From the NCBI GenBank assembly GCA_019119595.1, contig DWWS01000012.1, positions 1 to 43,608 on the forward strand: a DNA stretch of 43,608 nt, read 5' to 3'. The translations under genes and the position numbers were made by a program. The notes beneath the pieces are model-generated. The model had not been told where the DNA came from. It was given only the letters and a program-made list of their open reading frames with translations, and made no database searches. Of the stretch, positions 23,238 through 31,672 are shown one piece after another; position 1 is the stretch's first letter; every line of letters starts with the position of its first letter. Source of the stretch: Candidatus Eisenbergiella merdavium. Its GTDB lineage: Bacteria > Bacillota > Clostridia > Lachnospirales > Lachnospiraceae.

Positions 23238-24923
23238 ATGAAATATCAGGATATGCCCTATGAAAAGGTTGATTTTGACCGGGTGGAAGAGGAATTTAAG
23301 GCTCTGATGCAGGAGTTTCAGGCGGCGAAGAGCGGTGAGGGACAGTTTGCGGTGCATCAGAAATATTATGCGCTCAGGGACCGGGTGGATACCATGATGA
23401 CGCTGGCGCATACGCGGCACGACTGCAATACGGCGGATGCGTTCTACAGCGAACAGCAGGACTACTATGACGAGATGAGCCCGCGCTACAGCAACATGGC
23501 GCTCGAATATCAGAAGCTTCTGTTTGAATCTCCATACCGGGAGGAGCTGGAGGCAAAGATCGGGCCGGTGGCCTTTAAAAATATGGAGATCGCCAGAAAG
23601 GCCATGCAGGAGAAGCTGATCCCTCTGGTGCAGGAGGAAAACGCGCTGGCGACCTCCTATGAAAAGCTTCTGGCAGGGGCGAAGATCGACTGGGACGGGG
23701 AAACGCTGAACCTCTCCCTTTTGAAGCCTTATCTGAGAAACCCGGACCGGGAAATCAGAAGGAAGGCCTGGAAAAAGTTTTCCGCATTTTTTAAGGAAAA
23801 TGAAAAGGAGCTGGACGACATCTATGACAAGCTGGTGAAAAACCGCACGAAGCAGGCGCAGGAGCTGGGCTATGAGAATTACGTGGAGCTTGGCTACTAC
23901 CGGATGGGACGCAACTGCTACGGCAGGGATCAGGTGGAGGCCTTCCGCAGTCAGGTAAAAAAGGATTTTGTGCCCTTTGTGGAAAAGCTGCACGAGAAGC
24001 GCAAGGAACGCCTGGGGCTTCAGAAGCTTTCCTATATCGACGAGGGCGTTTACTTTAAGGACGGAAATCCGGATCCCACCGGAACGCCGGAGGAGATCCT
24101 GGCGGCCGGACAGCGGATGTATGAGGAGCTTTCTCCGGAGACGAAGGAATTTTTTGATTTTATGATGGAAAACGGCCTGTTCGACGTTCTGGGCCGCAAG
24201 GATAAGAGAGTGGGCGGCTACATGACCTATCTGCCCCTGTATCACGCGCCCTTTATCTTTGCCAATTTTAACGGCACCAGCGGGGATGTGGACGTGATCA
24301 CTCATGAATGCGGCCATGCCTTCCAGGGCTATCTTTCCGGAAAGGATCCCATCAGGGAGCATGCGGACATCACCATGGAGACGGCGGAATGCCATTCCAT
24401 GTCCATGGAATTTTTTACGGAAAAATGGATGGAATGGTTCTTCGGGGACGGGGCGGACGCCTACCGGGAAATGCACTTTGAGGACGCCTGCATGTTCATT
24501 CCATACGGCTGCATGGTGGATGAATTTCAGCATATCGTCTATTCCAGGCCGGAGCTGACACCTGCGCAGCGCAAGGCGGAATGGAGCAGGCTTGAGAAGG
24601 AATATAAGCCTCATCTGGACTATGAAGGGGACGAATTTTTCGGGGCCGGCGGCTACTGGCAGCAGCAGCATCACATTTACAGCTTCCCCTTTTATTATAT
24701 CGACTATGTGATCGCGCAGACGGTGGCCTTCGAGTATAAGCTGTGGATGGATGAGGACTATGAAGCGGCCTGGAAGAGCTATCTGAAGCTCTGCAAGCTG
24801 TCCGCTTCCGATTTCTTCACCAATATGATCCCCGAGGTGGGGCTGAAGCTTCCCTTTGACGATGGCTGCATGAAGGAAATGGCGGAAAAACTGGAAAAAA
24901 AGCTGGAAAAGAGAGCTGAATAA
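23238..24923 (+). CDS. M3-family oligoendopeptidase (PepF-like)
   Basis: This cytoplasmic zinc peptidase (561 residues) of the thimet/PepF group degrades short peptides. The active site is HECGHAFQGY at about residues 355-364 (HExxH with the extra His), followed some 25 residues later by METAECHSMSMEFFTEKW that supplies the third metal ligand Glu. The substrate-binding end shows YWQQQHHIYSFPFYYIDY. The start at 23238 is preferred over ATG 23223 because GGAGGA (23225-23230) is correctly placed for it and the family begins this way. Its own promoter lies at 23175-23204. The exonuclease gene follows after a short duplicated sequence and is probably co-transcribed. Confidence 0.93.
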   Translation: MKYQDMPYEKVDFDRVEEEFKALMQEFQAAKSGEGQFAVHQKYYALRDRVDTMMTLAHTRHDCNTADAFYSEQQDYYDEMSPRYSNMALEYQKLLFESPYREELEAKIGPVAFKNMEIARKAMQEKLIPLVQEENALATSYEKLLAGAKIDWDGETLNLSLLKPYLRNPDREIRRKAWKKFSAFFKENEKELDDIYDKLVKNRTKQAQELGYENYVELGYYRMGRNCYGRDQVEAFRSQVKKDFVPFVEKLHEKRKERLGLQKLSYIDEGVYFKDGNPDPTGTPEEILAAGQRMYEELSPETKEFFDFMMENGLFDVLGRKDKRVGGYMTYLPLYHAPFIFANFNGTSGDVDVITHECGHAFQGYLSGKDPIREHADITMETAECHSMSMEFFTEKWMEWFFGDGADAYREMHFEDACMFIPYGCMVDEFQHIVYSRPELTPAQRKAEWSRLEKEYKPHLDYEGDEFFGAGGYWQQQHHIYSFPFYYIDYVIAQTVAFEYKLWMDEDYEAAWKSYLKLCKLSASDFFTNMIPEVGLKLPFDDGCMKEMAEKLEKKLEKRAE

Positions 24924-24942
24924 AGAAAGCTGAATAAAGAAA
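24915..24942 (+). repeat. 14-base tandem duplication across a stop codon
   Basis: GCTGAATAAAGAAA is present twice in direct succession (24915-24928, 24929-24942). The first copy holds the peptidase stop codon, the second lies in the spacer before the exonuclease gene. It looks like a recent slippage duplication without coding effect. Confidence 0.6.
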
Positions 24943-24952
24943 GCGTAGGCCA

Positions 24953-25939
24953 ATGAATTATATCGTACTGGACCTGGAGTGGAATCAGGGCAATGAGGAA
25001 AAAGAAAAGCAGAGGAGAGAGATCCCCTTTGAGATCATAGAGATCGGCGCGATCAGGGTGGATGAACGGATGGAGCTTGCCGGCAGCTTTCATGAGGTCG
25101 TAAAGCCGCAGGTCTATCAGGAAATGCACCGTAAGACCAGGCAGCTTCTTCATATGGATATGGCGCAGCTGCAGGAGGGCGATTTTTTCCCGAATGTGAT
25201 GAAGCGGTTCCTTTCCTGGTGCGCTGCTCCGGGGACAGACGATGAGCCGCAGCCCTGGATGTTCGCCACCTGGGGGCCGCAGGATCTGACGGAGCTGCAG
25301 AGAAACATGCGGTTTTACGGGATGGAGCCCATGGGAAGCGGTCCAGTCCGGTTCATTGATATTCAGAAGCTGTTCAGCATTGCCTTTGAGGATAAGAAGA
25401 CCCGCCGCAGCCTGGAATATGCGGTGGATTTTCTGAAGGTGCGGAAGGACGGGGCGTTTCACCGGGCGCTGAGCGACGCCTGGTATGCGGCGAAGGTGCT
25501 TCAGCAGATCCGGGATCCGCAGGTGCTTGAAAAGGTTTCCTTTGACGCCTTTCAGGTGCCCCAAAGCCGGAAGGACGAGGTTCACATTACTTTTGACGAT
25601 TATGCCAAGTATATTTCCAGAAGGTTCGACGACAAGGCCCAGCTTCTGACAGACCGGGAGGTGGCGAGCACCAGATGCTATATCTGCCGCCGGAACCTGA
25701 AACGGAAGATCAAGTGGTTCACTCCGAACGGAAAGCACTATTACAGCCTTTCTCTCTGTAATCAGCACGGCTATATGAAGGGGAAGATCCGAATCCGCAG
25801 AACGGAGGACGACGGGATTTATGCGGTCAAGACTACCAAATTCATATCGGAAGAGGATGCGGCGGAGCTGTTTCACAGAAGGGATGCGGCGAAGGGGCAG
25901 AGGAAGGTGAAGGGAAAGAAAAAACAGGGAGGAGCTTAA
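24953..25939 (+). CDS. DEDDh-type 3'-5' exonuclease family protein
   Basis: The N-terminal half of this 328-residue protein is a DnaQ-like exonuclease fold: YIVLDLEWNQ gives the first Asp/Glu pair (Asp7, Glu9), TWGPQDL the middle Asp (about residue 106), and FHRALSDAWYAAKVL the His-x4-Asp pair of the DEDDh type (about residues 168-178). The family trims single-stranded RNA or DNA from the 3' end; a KapD-like member of this group is linked to sporulation control in bacilli. A C-terminal extension of roughly 110 residues has CYICRRNLKRK and SLCNQHG, two Cys pairs or Cys/His groups that could bind zinc. The gene ends in TTAA, overlapping the stop of the convergent gene at 25936-26553. Confidence 0.85.
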   Translation: MNYIVLDLEWNQGNEEKEKQRREIPFEIIEIGAIRVDERMELAGSFHEVVKPQVYQEMHRKTRQLLHMDMAQLQEGDFFPNVMKRFLSWCAAPGTDDEPQPWMFATWGPQDLTELQRNMRFYGMEPMGSGPVRFIDIQKLFSIAFEDKKTRRSLEYAVDFLKVRKDGAFHRALSDAWYAAKVLQQIRDPQVLEKVSFDAFQVPQSRKDEVHITFDDYAKYISRRFDDKAQLLTDREVASTRCYICRRNLKRKIKWFTPNGKHYYSLSLCNQHGYMKGKIRIRRTEDDGIYAVKTTKFISEEDAAELFHRRDAAKGQRKVKGKKKQGGA

Positions 25940-26553
25940 TTGTCCTCCCATAGTTTTTCATTTGGAAGCAATGTAAAACAGTATTCTATGAAATCCAGCA
26001 TGTTCGTTTCTTTTATGCCGCGTATTTTATGGGCAAAAATTCTGACCTGATTAATAGTGTCCATATTTACCGTACCTGTGTTTATTGGAAAAATTTTGTT
26101 GTAATAGCTCCCTTTATCAGAACCGGAAATACGTTTTACCATAATGCCGGATTTCAGCATGACATCTTCAAGATTGTCAATGTTGTAGACGGGAACAATG
26201 TATTCCTGCAGAGGATGCCCGGAAAATAAATCTCCTGATATGTACTTTTTCTTCATGTCTTCATCACAATCATCCGTGTCCATTATGATAAAAAGCTTAA
26301 AGTTTTTCAGACATCGGCCTTTTTTATCATATTCAACGGAAAATTCATCGGAGAATGCTTTTAATGATTGAAAAGGTTTCTTTTTCAAAAAGGCTGGAAG
26401 TCCATTAATCTGTATGCTGCTTTTCCCTTTATCTCTGGAAATGATTTTTATGGGAAGATGGAGGTTGGTATAAATATACTGAGTTAGAACAAGTTCAGAT
26501 TTTCCATGTACGAGTACGGCACATTTAGTATAGTTCAAAAAAGGAGGAGCCAT
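25936..26553 (-). CDS. RloB/AbiLii-like protein with TOPRIM-type acidic motifs
   Basis: This 205-residue protein is the partner of the AAA ATPase upstream. Residues 11-20 (CAVLVHGKSE) followed by a helix resemble the glycine-Glu start of TOPRIM-like nuclease folds, and FIIMDTDDCDED (about residues 88-99) supplies the clustered acidic pair-plus motif. VPVYNIDNLEDVM at about residues 139-151 matches the later conserved block of RloB/DUF4276-like proteins. These features suggest a metal-dependent nuclease effector. The start lies two bases after the ATPase stop, with AAAGGAGGGG inside the ATPase end, so translation is coupled. The gene is clearly AT-richer than its flanks and its stop interlocks with that of the exonuclease gene. 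The family call is by motif only; an unknown family is possible. Confidence 0.65.
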   Translation of the reverse strand: MAPPFLNYTKCAVLVHGKSELVLTQYIYTNLHLPIKIISRDKGKSSIQINGLPAFLKKKPFQSLKAFSDEFSVEYDKKGRCLKNFKLFIIMDTDDCDEDMKKKYISGDLFSGHPLQEYIVPVYNIDNLEDVMLKSGIMVKRISGSDKGSYYNKIFPINTGTVNMDTINQVRIFAHKIRGIKETNMLDFIEYCFTLLPNEKLWEDN

Positions 26554-26555
26554 GC

Positions 26556-27920
26556 TTATACCCCTCCTTTCGTATCAGGTACATTTACGGATAATTCCTG
26601 CAGTATGGAATCATAGTCTACGGTATCTATGACAGGAATACCGCCGAATAATCCTTTAAGATACATAGATCTTGGATTATTGCTGCCCTGAATTCTTGTA
26701 AACTGGTCAAGGCTTCTTACAGACTTGTTTCCCTGATAATCCACATTTATGATATAGGCCGATTTAGGTTCTATTGCTTCCAGCATATAAGTATTATGAG
26801 TGGTTACAATCAATTGGCCTGTTATATAATCAGTCATGGATTCCAGTATGGTCTTAAGCAGCAGATCGTGAATACCGTTATCTATTTCATCATATACAAC
26901 AGTCACGCCGCAGAAGGCGCCGAGAAGAGAATGTATGATTTCAAGAATTTGCTGTGTCCCTGCAGATTCCTGTCTGAAATTGATTTTACGGATTTTGCCT
27001 CCGATCATTTTTTTAACGTATAGAGTGTAAGAAACAGAAGCTTCTCTATATGTTTTTTCATAATAAATTTCTTTGATGTCTGAATAAATCTGAGTTAAAA
27101 AGTCATTCAAAATCCGTTCGGAACAATTCAGAAGCGGCTCATACTTTTTTTCTATTTCTCCCTCGCCCAGTTCTTTTAAAATATTAGAAGGTATTCCCGC
27201 GTCAAATTCACTACCGGAAAAGGATGCTTTATTACAATGAATCGTCATTTCCTGAATCATTGTCAGTATATCAAAAAGAAAAGGAAGATAACTGTCCTTG
27301 ATATACTGTTCATTCTTTTCAGATCTTTCTTTATTCAGGATACTTAAAAAAGTATGCTTTCCCCAGTATTTATCAATTTCATCGGAGATTTCTGACTTTA
27401 CCTTCTGATTGGTAAACAACTTATTTGAAAAATTCTTTTGGATTCTTCCATCCTGACAAGAGAGCTCAAATAAGGTTCCGCTTTGCTTACCGGTGAAATA
27501 ATAAAGCTTTTCATATATTACTTTTTTGTTGAACCGAATTTCATAACAGCCCTCATGGCCGTTGAAGCAAAAACCGTATTCTGCACTTGTTTCCTCCTCA
27601 CATTCGGCCATACGGTAGCCGCCAGTCCAGATTGCGACTGAAGAAAATTCAATAAGATATCTTACAAGTCGGGCATGTGTACCCCGAGAAAAAGTCTGCT
27701 GGAAGGAATCGGTTGTATCTGTTGGAAATACTTCTTTTGGAGTCATCAAAGAATCAATGCTTCGGCGGAGAAACTCAATGCTGTGGACAAAGTTTGATTT
27801 ACCGCTTCCATTTTCCCCATATATCGCAATAAATTTTTTGCTCCCTTTCCGGCCGTTTCGGAAATCGAATGTCACATCCCGAAACGACATGAAGTTTTTG
27901 AGTCTGATATAAGTGAACAT
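26556..27920 (-). CDS. AAA family ATPase, RloA/AbiLi-like (putative phage defence)
   Basis: This 454-residue ATPase is of the SMC/OLD-like AAA class found in defence pairs. MFTYIRLKNFMSFRDVTFDF is the typical opening, Walker A is GENGSGKSN (residues 35-43), the signature-like segment reads RQESAGTQQILEIIHSLLGA, Walker B is VVYDEIDNG (about residues 342-350) and the H-loop is VTTHNTYMLE. The middle region is the long helical insertion of the class. The C-terminal GSNNPRSMYLKGLFGGIPVI is also common in the RloA group. It is the first gene of an AT-rich two-gene unit with its own promoter (27944-27972); the second encodes a putative nuclease. In known systems of this form the ATPase senses invasion and licenses the effector (inference here). 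Confidence 0.85.
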   Translation of the reverse strand: MFTYIRLKNFMSFRDVTFDFRNGRKGSKKFIAIYGENGSGKSNFVHSIEFLRRSIDSLMTPKEVFPTDTTDSFQQTFSRGTHARLVRYLIEFSSVAIWTGGYRMAECEEETSAEYGFCFNGHEGCYEIRFNKKVIYEKLYYFTGKQSGTLFELSCQDGRIQKNFSNKLFTNQKVKSEISDEIDKYWGKHTFLSILNKERSEKNEQYIKDSYLPFLFDILTMIQEMTIHCNKASFSGSEFDAGIPSNILKELGEGEIEKKYEPLLNCSERILNDFLTQIYSDIKEIYYEKTYREASVSYTLYVKKMIGGKIRKINFRQESAGTQQILEIIHSLLGAFCGVTVVYDEIDNGIHDLLLKTILESMTDYITGQLIVTTHNTYMLEAIEPKSAYIINVDYQGNKSVRSLDQFTRIQGSNNPRSMYLKGLFGGIPVIDTVDYDSILQELSVNVPDTKGGV

Positions 27921-27943
27921 TCCGTTTTCCTTTCTTTTTTATG

Positions 27944-27972
27944 ATATTACTATTTTTAAGAAAAAAAGTCAA
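27944..27972 (-). promoter_or_regulatory. Promoter of the ATPase/TOPRIM-like cassette
   Basis: On the minus strand TTGACT (27967-27972) and TAATAT (27944-27949) are 17 bases apart. GAAAGGAAAA gives the ribosome binding site downstream. The surrounding 150 bases are extremely AT-rich. Confidence 0.65.
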
Positions 27973-27986
27973 TTATATAGATAAAA

Positions 27987-28005
27987 ATGATATTTTTTAT
28001 ATCAT
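27987..28005. repeat. Inverted repeat upstream of the cassette promoter
   Basis: ATGATAT (27987-27993) and ATATCAT (27999-28005) are perfect inverted copies around TTTTT. Lying 15 bases upstream of the -35 box it could be a regulator site or a small hairpin; it could also arise by chance in such AT-rich DNA. Confidence 0.35.
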
Positions 28006-28075
28006 TATATGAAAGGTTATATTATTTATTCAGAAAAACTAAAAAAGATAACAGAAAATAATCAGTCCCGTACAT

Positions 28076-28112
28076 AAAAAGAAAAAGACGGCTGATAACA
28101 ACCATCTTTTTC
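28076..28112 (-). terminator. Terminator of the secreted-repeat-protein gene
   Basis: Read on the minus strand, GAAAAAGATGG (28102-28112) pairs with CCGTCTTTTTC (28081-28091, one mismatch) and a T-run follows to 28076. It lies about 40 bases after the gene's stop at 28156. Confidence 0.7.
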
Positions 28113-28155
28113 TCTTTCCAGCCATGCCATTGGCCTCTGATCATCTGAACGCAGG

Positions 28156-29415
28156 TCAGGCAGAAACGATGGCATAGGTTCCCATACAGGTCGTCTGAAC
28201 CGTAATGGTTCCGGAATTTGTATCAAGATCAGGAAGGACGTGAACCTGTCCGGTCTCATCTGCGCAGAGAACAGAGAAGCTTCCTCCCTGCTGAACAGCC
28301 CATGCAGGAAGCGCGGCTGTGATCTCAACAGGGCTTTGAAGGGTTTTTACAGTCCGGCAGTCGTTCCGGGTAAAATGATACATATCCACATCTACCATGC
28401 AGACCACCTTCAGACCAAGCAGCTCGGCTGCAGAGGAAAATACCTCCTGTTCCTCCTTATTCTGGTTGTCGCAGACATAAAGAGAAATTTTTTCTCCCTC
28501 AGGTGCTTCTGCTGTGAGGCCTGCGGCTGTACAGACAGCCTCATAGGAGGTTCTTACGGCAAGCCCTTCTATGGAATCAGTGGAATACACTCCTTCCACG
28601 GCTGAAGTGACGCTTGCACCGCCGATGCTTACCACATTTTGGGACTTTTCGACGGCAGCTTCCCCGGCCTCATGCCTGGAAGCATCGTTTCCGCTGCTTT
28701 CCTCACCGGCAGGAGCATCCTCTGTCCCTCCCTGATCAGCGGAATCCTCCGTGCTTTCATTCTGATCCTGATCGTCTGAGTCGTCGCTGTCGGAAGGATC
28801 CTCCGGTTCAGAGGGCTCGTTCGCCCTGAAAACGAAGGCAAAAAAGTTTCCATCACCATATTTGCTGGAATCAATGGAAAAATGGCAGGTCTTTCCATCT
28901 TTTTCTACAGTAATGGAGCCGATTGAAAAGGTATAGTGGGCGCGGGGAGTCTGAGGCGTGATGGTAATGCTGTTATCGTCATTGATCGAAAAGTTCCGGT
29001 CCGTAAATTCTCCCGTATTTATAGTAAAATCTACAATCTCAGCTCCCTCCCATTCCGCAGTGAAGACCGGCTGAGGCGCAATGTCGCAGAAGGTAATTTC
29101 CTCTCCCACTTCTCCATTTACATAGACAAACCCCTGGGGAGAGGAGGACAGGGAGGAGATCACGTCGTCGAGCTCAGGCGCTTTCTCCTCCGCGGGTGTG
29201 TCAACTGTTTCCTGCTGGGACTGTGTCTCTGCCGTCTCCTGCTGGGACTGTGAATCCACTGTCTCCTGCCGGGACTGTGTATCCCCTGTCTCCTGCTGGG
29301 ACTGCGTCTCCACCGTCTCCTGCTGAACCTGCGTCCCGTCTGTTTCCGCATATGCGGTTACGCCGCAGGTCAGCATGGCGGAACACAGCAGCGCGGCAAA
29401 CAATTTCCTTTTCAT
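28156..29415 (-). CDS. Secreted protein of unknown function with 9-residue repeats
   Basis: I do not recognise the family. The 419-residue protein has a clear signal peptide (MKRKLFAALLCSAMLTCGVT, cleavage after AYA) and no visible membrane anchor or LPXTG motif. Next come five 9-residue repeats of the QETVETQSQ type (about residues 32-76), a globular region, a second acidic low-complexity stretch rich in Asp/Ser/Glu/Pro (about residues 205-255) and a C-terminal domain from about residue 265 to the end. The start at 29415 is favoured over 29424, since AAAGGA is well placed only for the former. Being exported, with two flexible linkers, it may be a surface or extracellular binding protein (inference). 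A terminator follows at 28076-28112. Confidence 0.8.
   Translation of the reverse strand: MKRKLFAALLCSAMLTCGVTAYAETDGTQVQQETVETQSQQETGDTQSRQETVDSQSQQETAETQSQQETVDTPAEEKAPELDDVISSLSSSPQGFVYVNGEVGEEITFCDIAPQPVFTAEWEGAEIVDFTINTGEFTDRNFSINDDNSITITPQTPRAHYTFSIGSITVEKDGKTCHFSIDSSKYGDGNFFAFVFRANEPSEPEDPSDSDDSDDQDQNESTEDSADQGGTEDAPAGEESSGNDASRHEAGEAAVEKSQNVVSIGGASVTSAVEGVYSTDSIEGLAVRTSYEAVCTAAGLTAEAPEGEKISLYVCDNQNKEEQEVFSSAAELLGLKVVCMVDVDMYHFTRNDCRTVKTLQSPVEITAALPAWAVQQGGSFSVLCADETGQVHVLPDLDTNSGTITVQTTCMGTYAIVSA
29207..29341 (-). repeat. Five-unit 27-base tandem repeat within the secreted protein gene
   Basis: Five in-frame units of 27 bases (29207-29233, 29234-29260, 29261-29287, 29288-29314, 29315-29341) share a GTCTCCTGCTGGGACTG core on the plus strand and encode QET(V/G/A)(E/D)(T/S)QSQ-type repeats. 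The length being a multiple of three, unit gain or loss would change the linker length but not the frame. Confidence 0.85.
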
Positions 29416-29640
29416 TTCGATCATTCCTTTCTTATTAAAAAAATATTATTGATCTTCCAAATGCAATCGCCTCCCAAATGATTCAGTCATGCAGCCTGAA
29501 GGACCCCTCCTCATATGTCCCGGAAATTACTGCTTTTTCACTTCATCCTTGGGCACAATCTCATTATAGATACTTTTTTCAGTATATGCAAGCAAAAAAA
29601 ATATCACGATAATAAAATTAGAAACTCCTGCAGAAAAGGA

Positions 29641-29868
29641 ATGGTAGAATTGTTAAGCTATAGTCCTTTATGGAAAACGATGGAGAGAAGGGGGATTACG
29701 ACATACACATTGATCGTCGAGTACGGGGTCAATCCGAGGACGATCAATAATTTGAAGCACAATCGATCCATTACAATGATCACATTAGAACGGCTGTGCA
29801 AGATCCTGAACTGTTCACCTAATGATGTGGTAACTTTTGAAGAAAGTACAGATATGGAAGATCAGTAA
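29641..29868 (+). CDS. Small Cro/CI-type HTH regulator (YozG-like)
   Basis: This is a DNA-binding protein of about 72-75 residues: SYSPLWKTMERRGITTYTLI begins the first helices, GVNPRTINNLKHNRSITMIT covers the recognition helix region, and LERLCKILNCSPNDVVTFEE ends it, as in small clostridial helix-turn-helix proteins. Start choice is uncertain. The ATG at 29641 abuts AAAAGGA without spacing, whereas an in-frame TTG at 29650 sits nine bases after it and begins where the family usually does. A longer reading from 29515 has no supporting ribosome binding site. It is monocistronic, with a terminator directly after the stop. Its targets are not evident; the divergent secreted protein gene is a candidate. 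Confidence 0.8.
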   Translation: MVELLSYSPLWKTMERRGITTYTLIVEYGVNPRTINNLKHNRSITMITLERLCKILNCSPNDVVTFEESTDMEDQ

Positions 29869-29906
29869 AGATGGCAGACTGAAAGCGGTCCGCCATCTTT
29901 ATTTTA
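29867..29906 (+). terminator. Terminator of the small HTH gene
   Basis: AAAGATGGC (29867-29875) pairs exactly with GCCATCTTT (29892-29900), followed by ATTTTAT. The stem begins within the stop codon. Confidence 0.75.
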
Positions 29907-29958
29907 TATAAAAAGCAGCCCGGAGGGTTATGGACAGAAGCTGTGAAAGGCCCTCCGG
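29907..29958 (-). terminator. Terminator of the carboxypeptidase gene
   Basis: Read on the minus strand, CCGGAGGG (29951-29958) pairs with CCCTCCGG (29920-29927), and GCTGCTTTTTAT follows. It is just past the stop at 29962. Confidence 0.7.
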
Positions 29959-29961
29959 CGG

Positions 29962-31503
29962 TTAAAAGCCCTCGGGATCCTTTCTGGAATACCTGTCATA
30001 GTCAACCCGTTCCCTTCCCCTCCTTCTTTTTCTTCTCTTACGGTCCTTCCGCTGGCTGGAGAAGCTGTAATTGCGCAGCAGAGTGACCAGCCATACCAGG
30101 AAATTCAGAAGAAGATAGACGGATACCACGCCGATGAGCACGAGGCGTACATTGATGTAGATCCGGTTTTGGGACGGATCGGCGTTGGCTGCATCCGTAT
30201 GCTCTGCATCGTCTGACTGAGAATCGGCGCCTGAGCTGACGGAGGCCTGCTCCACCACACGCACCGCCGCATTTCCCACGTATACGCCGTTATAGGTGAA
30301 GGTGATCTCCGCTGCCGCATCCGCATCCTCCAGTCCGTCATAGGAAAGCACGGACTGCGTATCCTCGTATTCTGCCGCGTTGGGAAGGATGATGACGTCG
30401 GAGGAATCAATGGCGAGAAGGGGCGAGGAGCTGCCGAACACATCGGCGTCCGATTCAAAGAAAAGCTCGTTCCCCGCTGTATAGCGGCTGTCCGCATCGG
30501 CGACATTCACCATCCGGAAGCTGCTGAAGCCGTAATTGAACAGCTCCACCGTGTCGGTAAACTGGGAGGGGGATTCCTCCTTCATGACGACGCAGACGAG
30601 CTTCATTCCGTCCTTCTGGGCGCAGGAAACCAGCGTCTGGCGTGCCTCGGAGGTATATCCGGTCTTGCTTCCGATCAGATATTCATAGGCATAAGGCTTC
30701 CCCGGGTAAAGCTGGTTTTTGGAGGAGATGAACAGCTCCTCGCTCACGGTGGCGGAGCGGGGGATGGTATAGGTCGCCGTACCGGACATTTTGCAGAGCA
30801 GATCGTTGGAGAAAAAAGCCCTGGCGATCAGCGCCATATCATAGGCGGAGGTATAGTGGTCCTCATCGAAAATACCATTGGCGTTGGTAAAATGGGAATC
30901 CACACAGCCCAGCTCCTTCGCCCGCTCGTTCATCAGCCCGGCGAAGGCATCGACGCTCCCGCTGACGTGCTCGGCAAGCGCATAGGCCACCTCGTTGGCG
31001 GAGCCGACAAGAAGGCCGTAAAGGGACTGCTCCACCGTGATCTGTTCCCCGGCCTTAATGGCGATGTTGGAATCGGTCTGCCAGTTAATGCTGTTGACCG
31101 CTTCATAGGAATAAGTAACTATTTCATCCAGGGAGCACTGTTCCATGACGATCAGCGCGGTCAGGATTTTTGTAATGCTGGCCGGATAGAGGGTCTCGTG
31201 TATGTTTTTTTCATAAAGGATCGCGCCGGTCTGAACATCCATGAGGATGGCGGACTCGGCTCCGAGGGCCGGGCCTGCGGGCCAGTTTTCCCACTCGTTG
31301 GAGGCGACGGGGAGCTCCTTGCGCGCTTCCGCCTGCGCGGCAAAGTCGTTTCCCCCTCCGGCCGCCGGTTCGGCTGAAACGGAAAGCGGAGAGACAAAAA
31401 ACAGGGAAAGGACAACGCAGAGAACGGAAAGAGCGGAAACGGCTCTTTTTCCGGGGACAGCTTTCCACTTATATTTTGAATTTTCTAAAGAATAATGCTT
31501 CAA
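29962..31503 (-). CDS. D-alanyl-D-alanine carboxypeptidase (penicillin-binding protein 5 family)
   Basis: This is a serine-type carboxypeptidase (513 residues) that trims the terminal D-Ala from peptidoglycan pentapeptides. An N-terminal signal/anchor (AVSALSVLCVVLSLFFVSPL) precedes the S11 domain with SITK (Ser109, Lys112), SAN (Ser168-Asn170) and KTG (Lys280-Gly282). A C-terminal region (about residues 380-450) leads to a transmembrane helix (LVLIGVVSVYLLLNFLVWLV) and a very basic cytoplasmic tail (RKDRKRRKRRRGRER). Having both an N-terminal signal and a C-terminal helix is unlike the amphipathic tail of classical PBP5, but common in Clostridia. The start is a TTG at 31503, eight bases after AAGAAGG; no in-frame ATG fits before the active site. 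Confidence 0.9.
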   Translation of the reverse strand: MKHYSLENSKYKWKAVPGKRAVSALSVLCVVLSLFFVSPLSVSAEPAAGGGNDFAAQAEARKELPVASNEWENWPAGPALGAESAILMDVQTGAILYEKNIHETLYPASITKILTALIVMEQCSLDEIVTYSYEAVNSINWQTDSNIAIKAGEQITVEQSLYGLLVGSANEVAYALAEHVSGSVDAFAGLMNERAKELGCVDSHFTNANGIFDEDHYTSAYDMALIARAFFSNDLLCKMSGTATYTIPRSATVSEELFISSKNQLYPGKPYAYEYLIGSKTGYTSEARQTLVSCAQKDGMKLVCVVMKEESPSQFTDTVELFNYGFSSFRMVNVADADSRYTAGNELFFESDADVFGSSSPLLAIDSSDVIILPNAAEYEDTQSVLSYDGLEDADAAAEITFTYNGVYVGNAAVRVVEQASVSSGADSQSDDAEHTDAANADPSQNRIYINVRLVLIGVVSVYLLLNFLVWLVTLLRNYSFSSQRKDRKRRKRRRGRERVDYDRYSRKDPEGF

Positions 31504-31672
31504 TTCTCATACCTTCTTCTTCGTTGTAAAAATCCACATCTATCATACACTATCCCGGCTTTGATTTTAAGGGACTTCAGAAAAAATTCAGAAATTCTTT
31601 GCGCTTCCCTTTTCTTGCCAAATCAGGTACAATGGTACGGAAAAATCGTACAACTGGAGGTAGGATTGCAAA

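Noticed and set aside
23010..24953. Minus-strand open frame of about 647 codons opposite the M3 peptidase
   Set aside because: It is the mirror of a clear zinc-peptidase gene and runs through the promoter and terminator of the antitoxin RNA.
29515..29640. N-terminal extension of the small HTH protein
   Set aside because: No ribosome binding site precedes the ATG at 29515, and the family normally begins just before the SYSPLWKTM segment.
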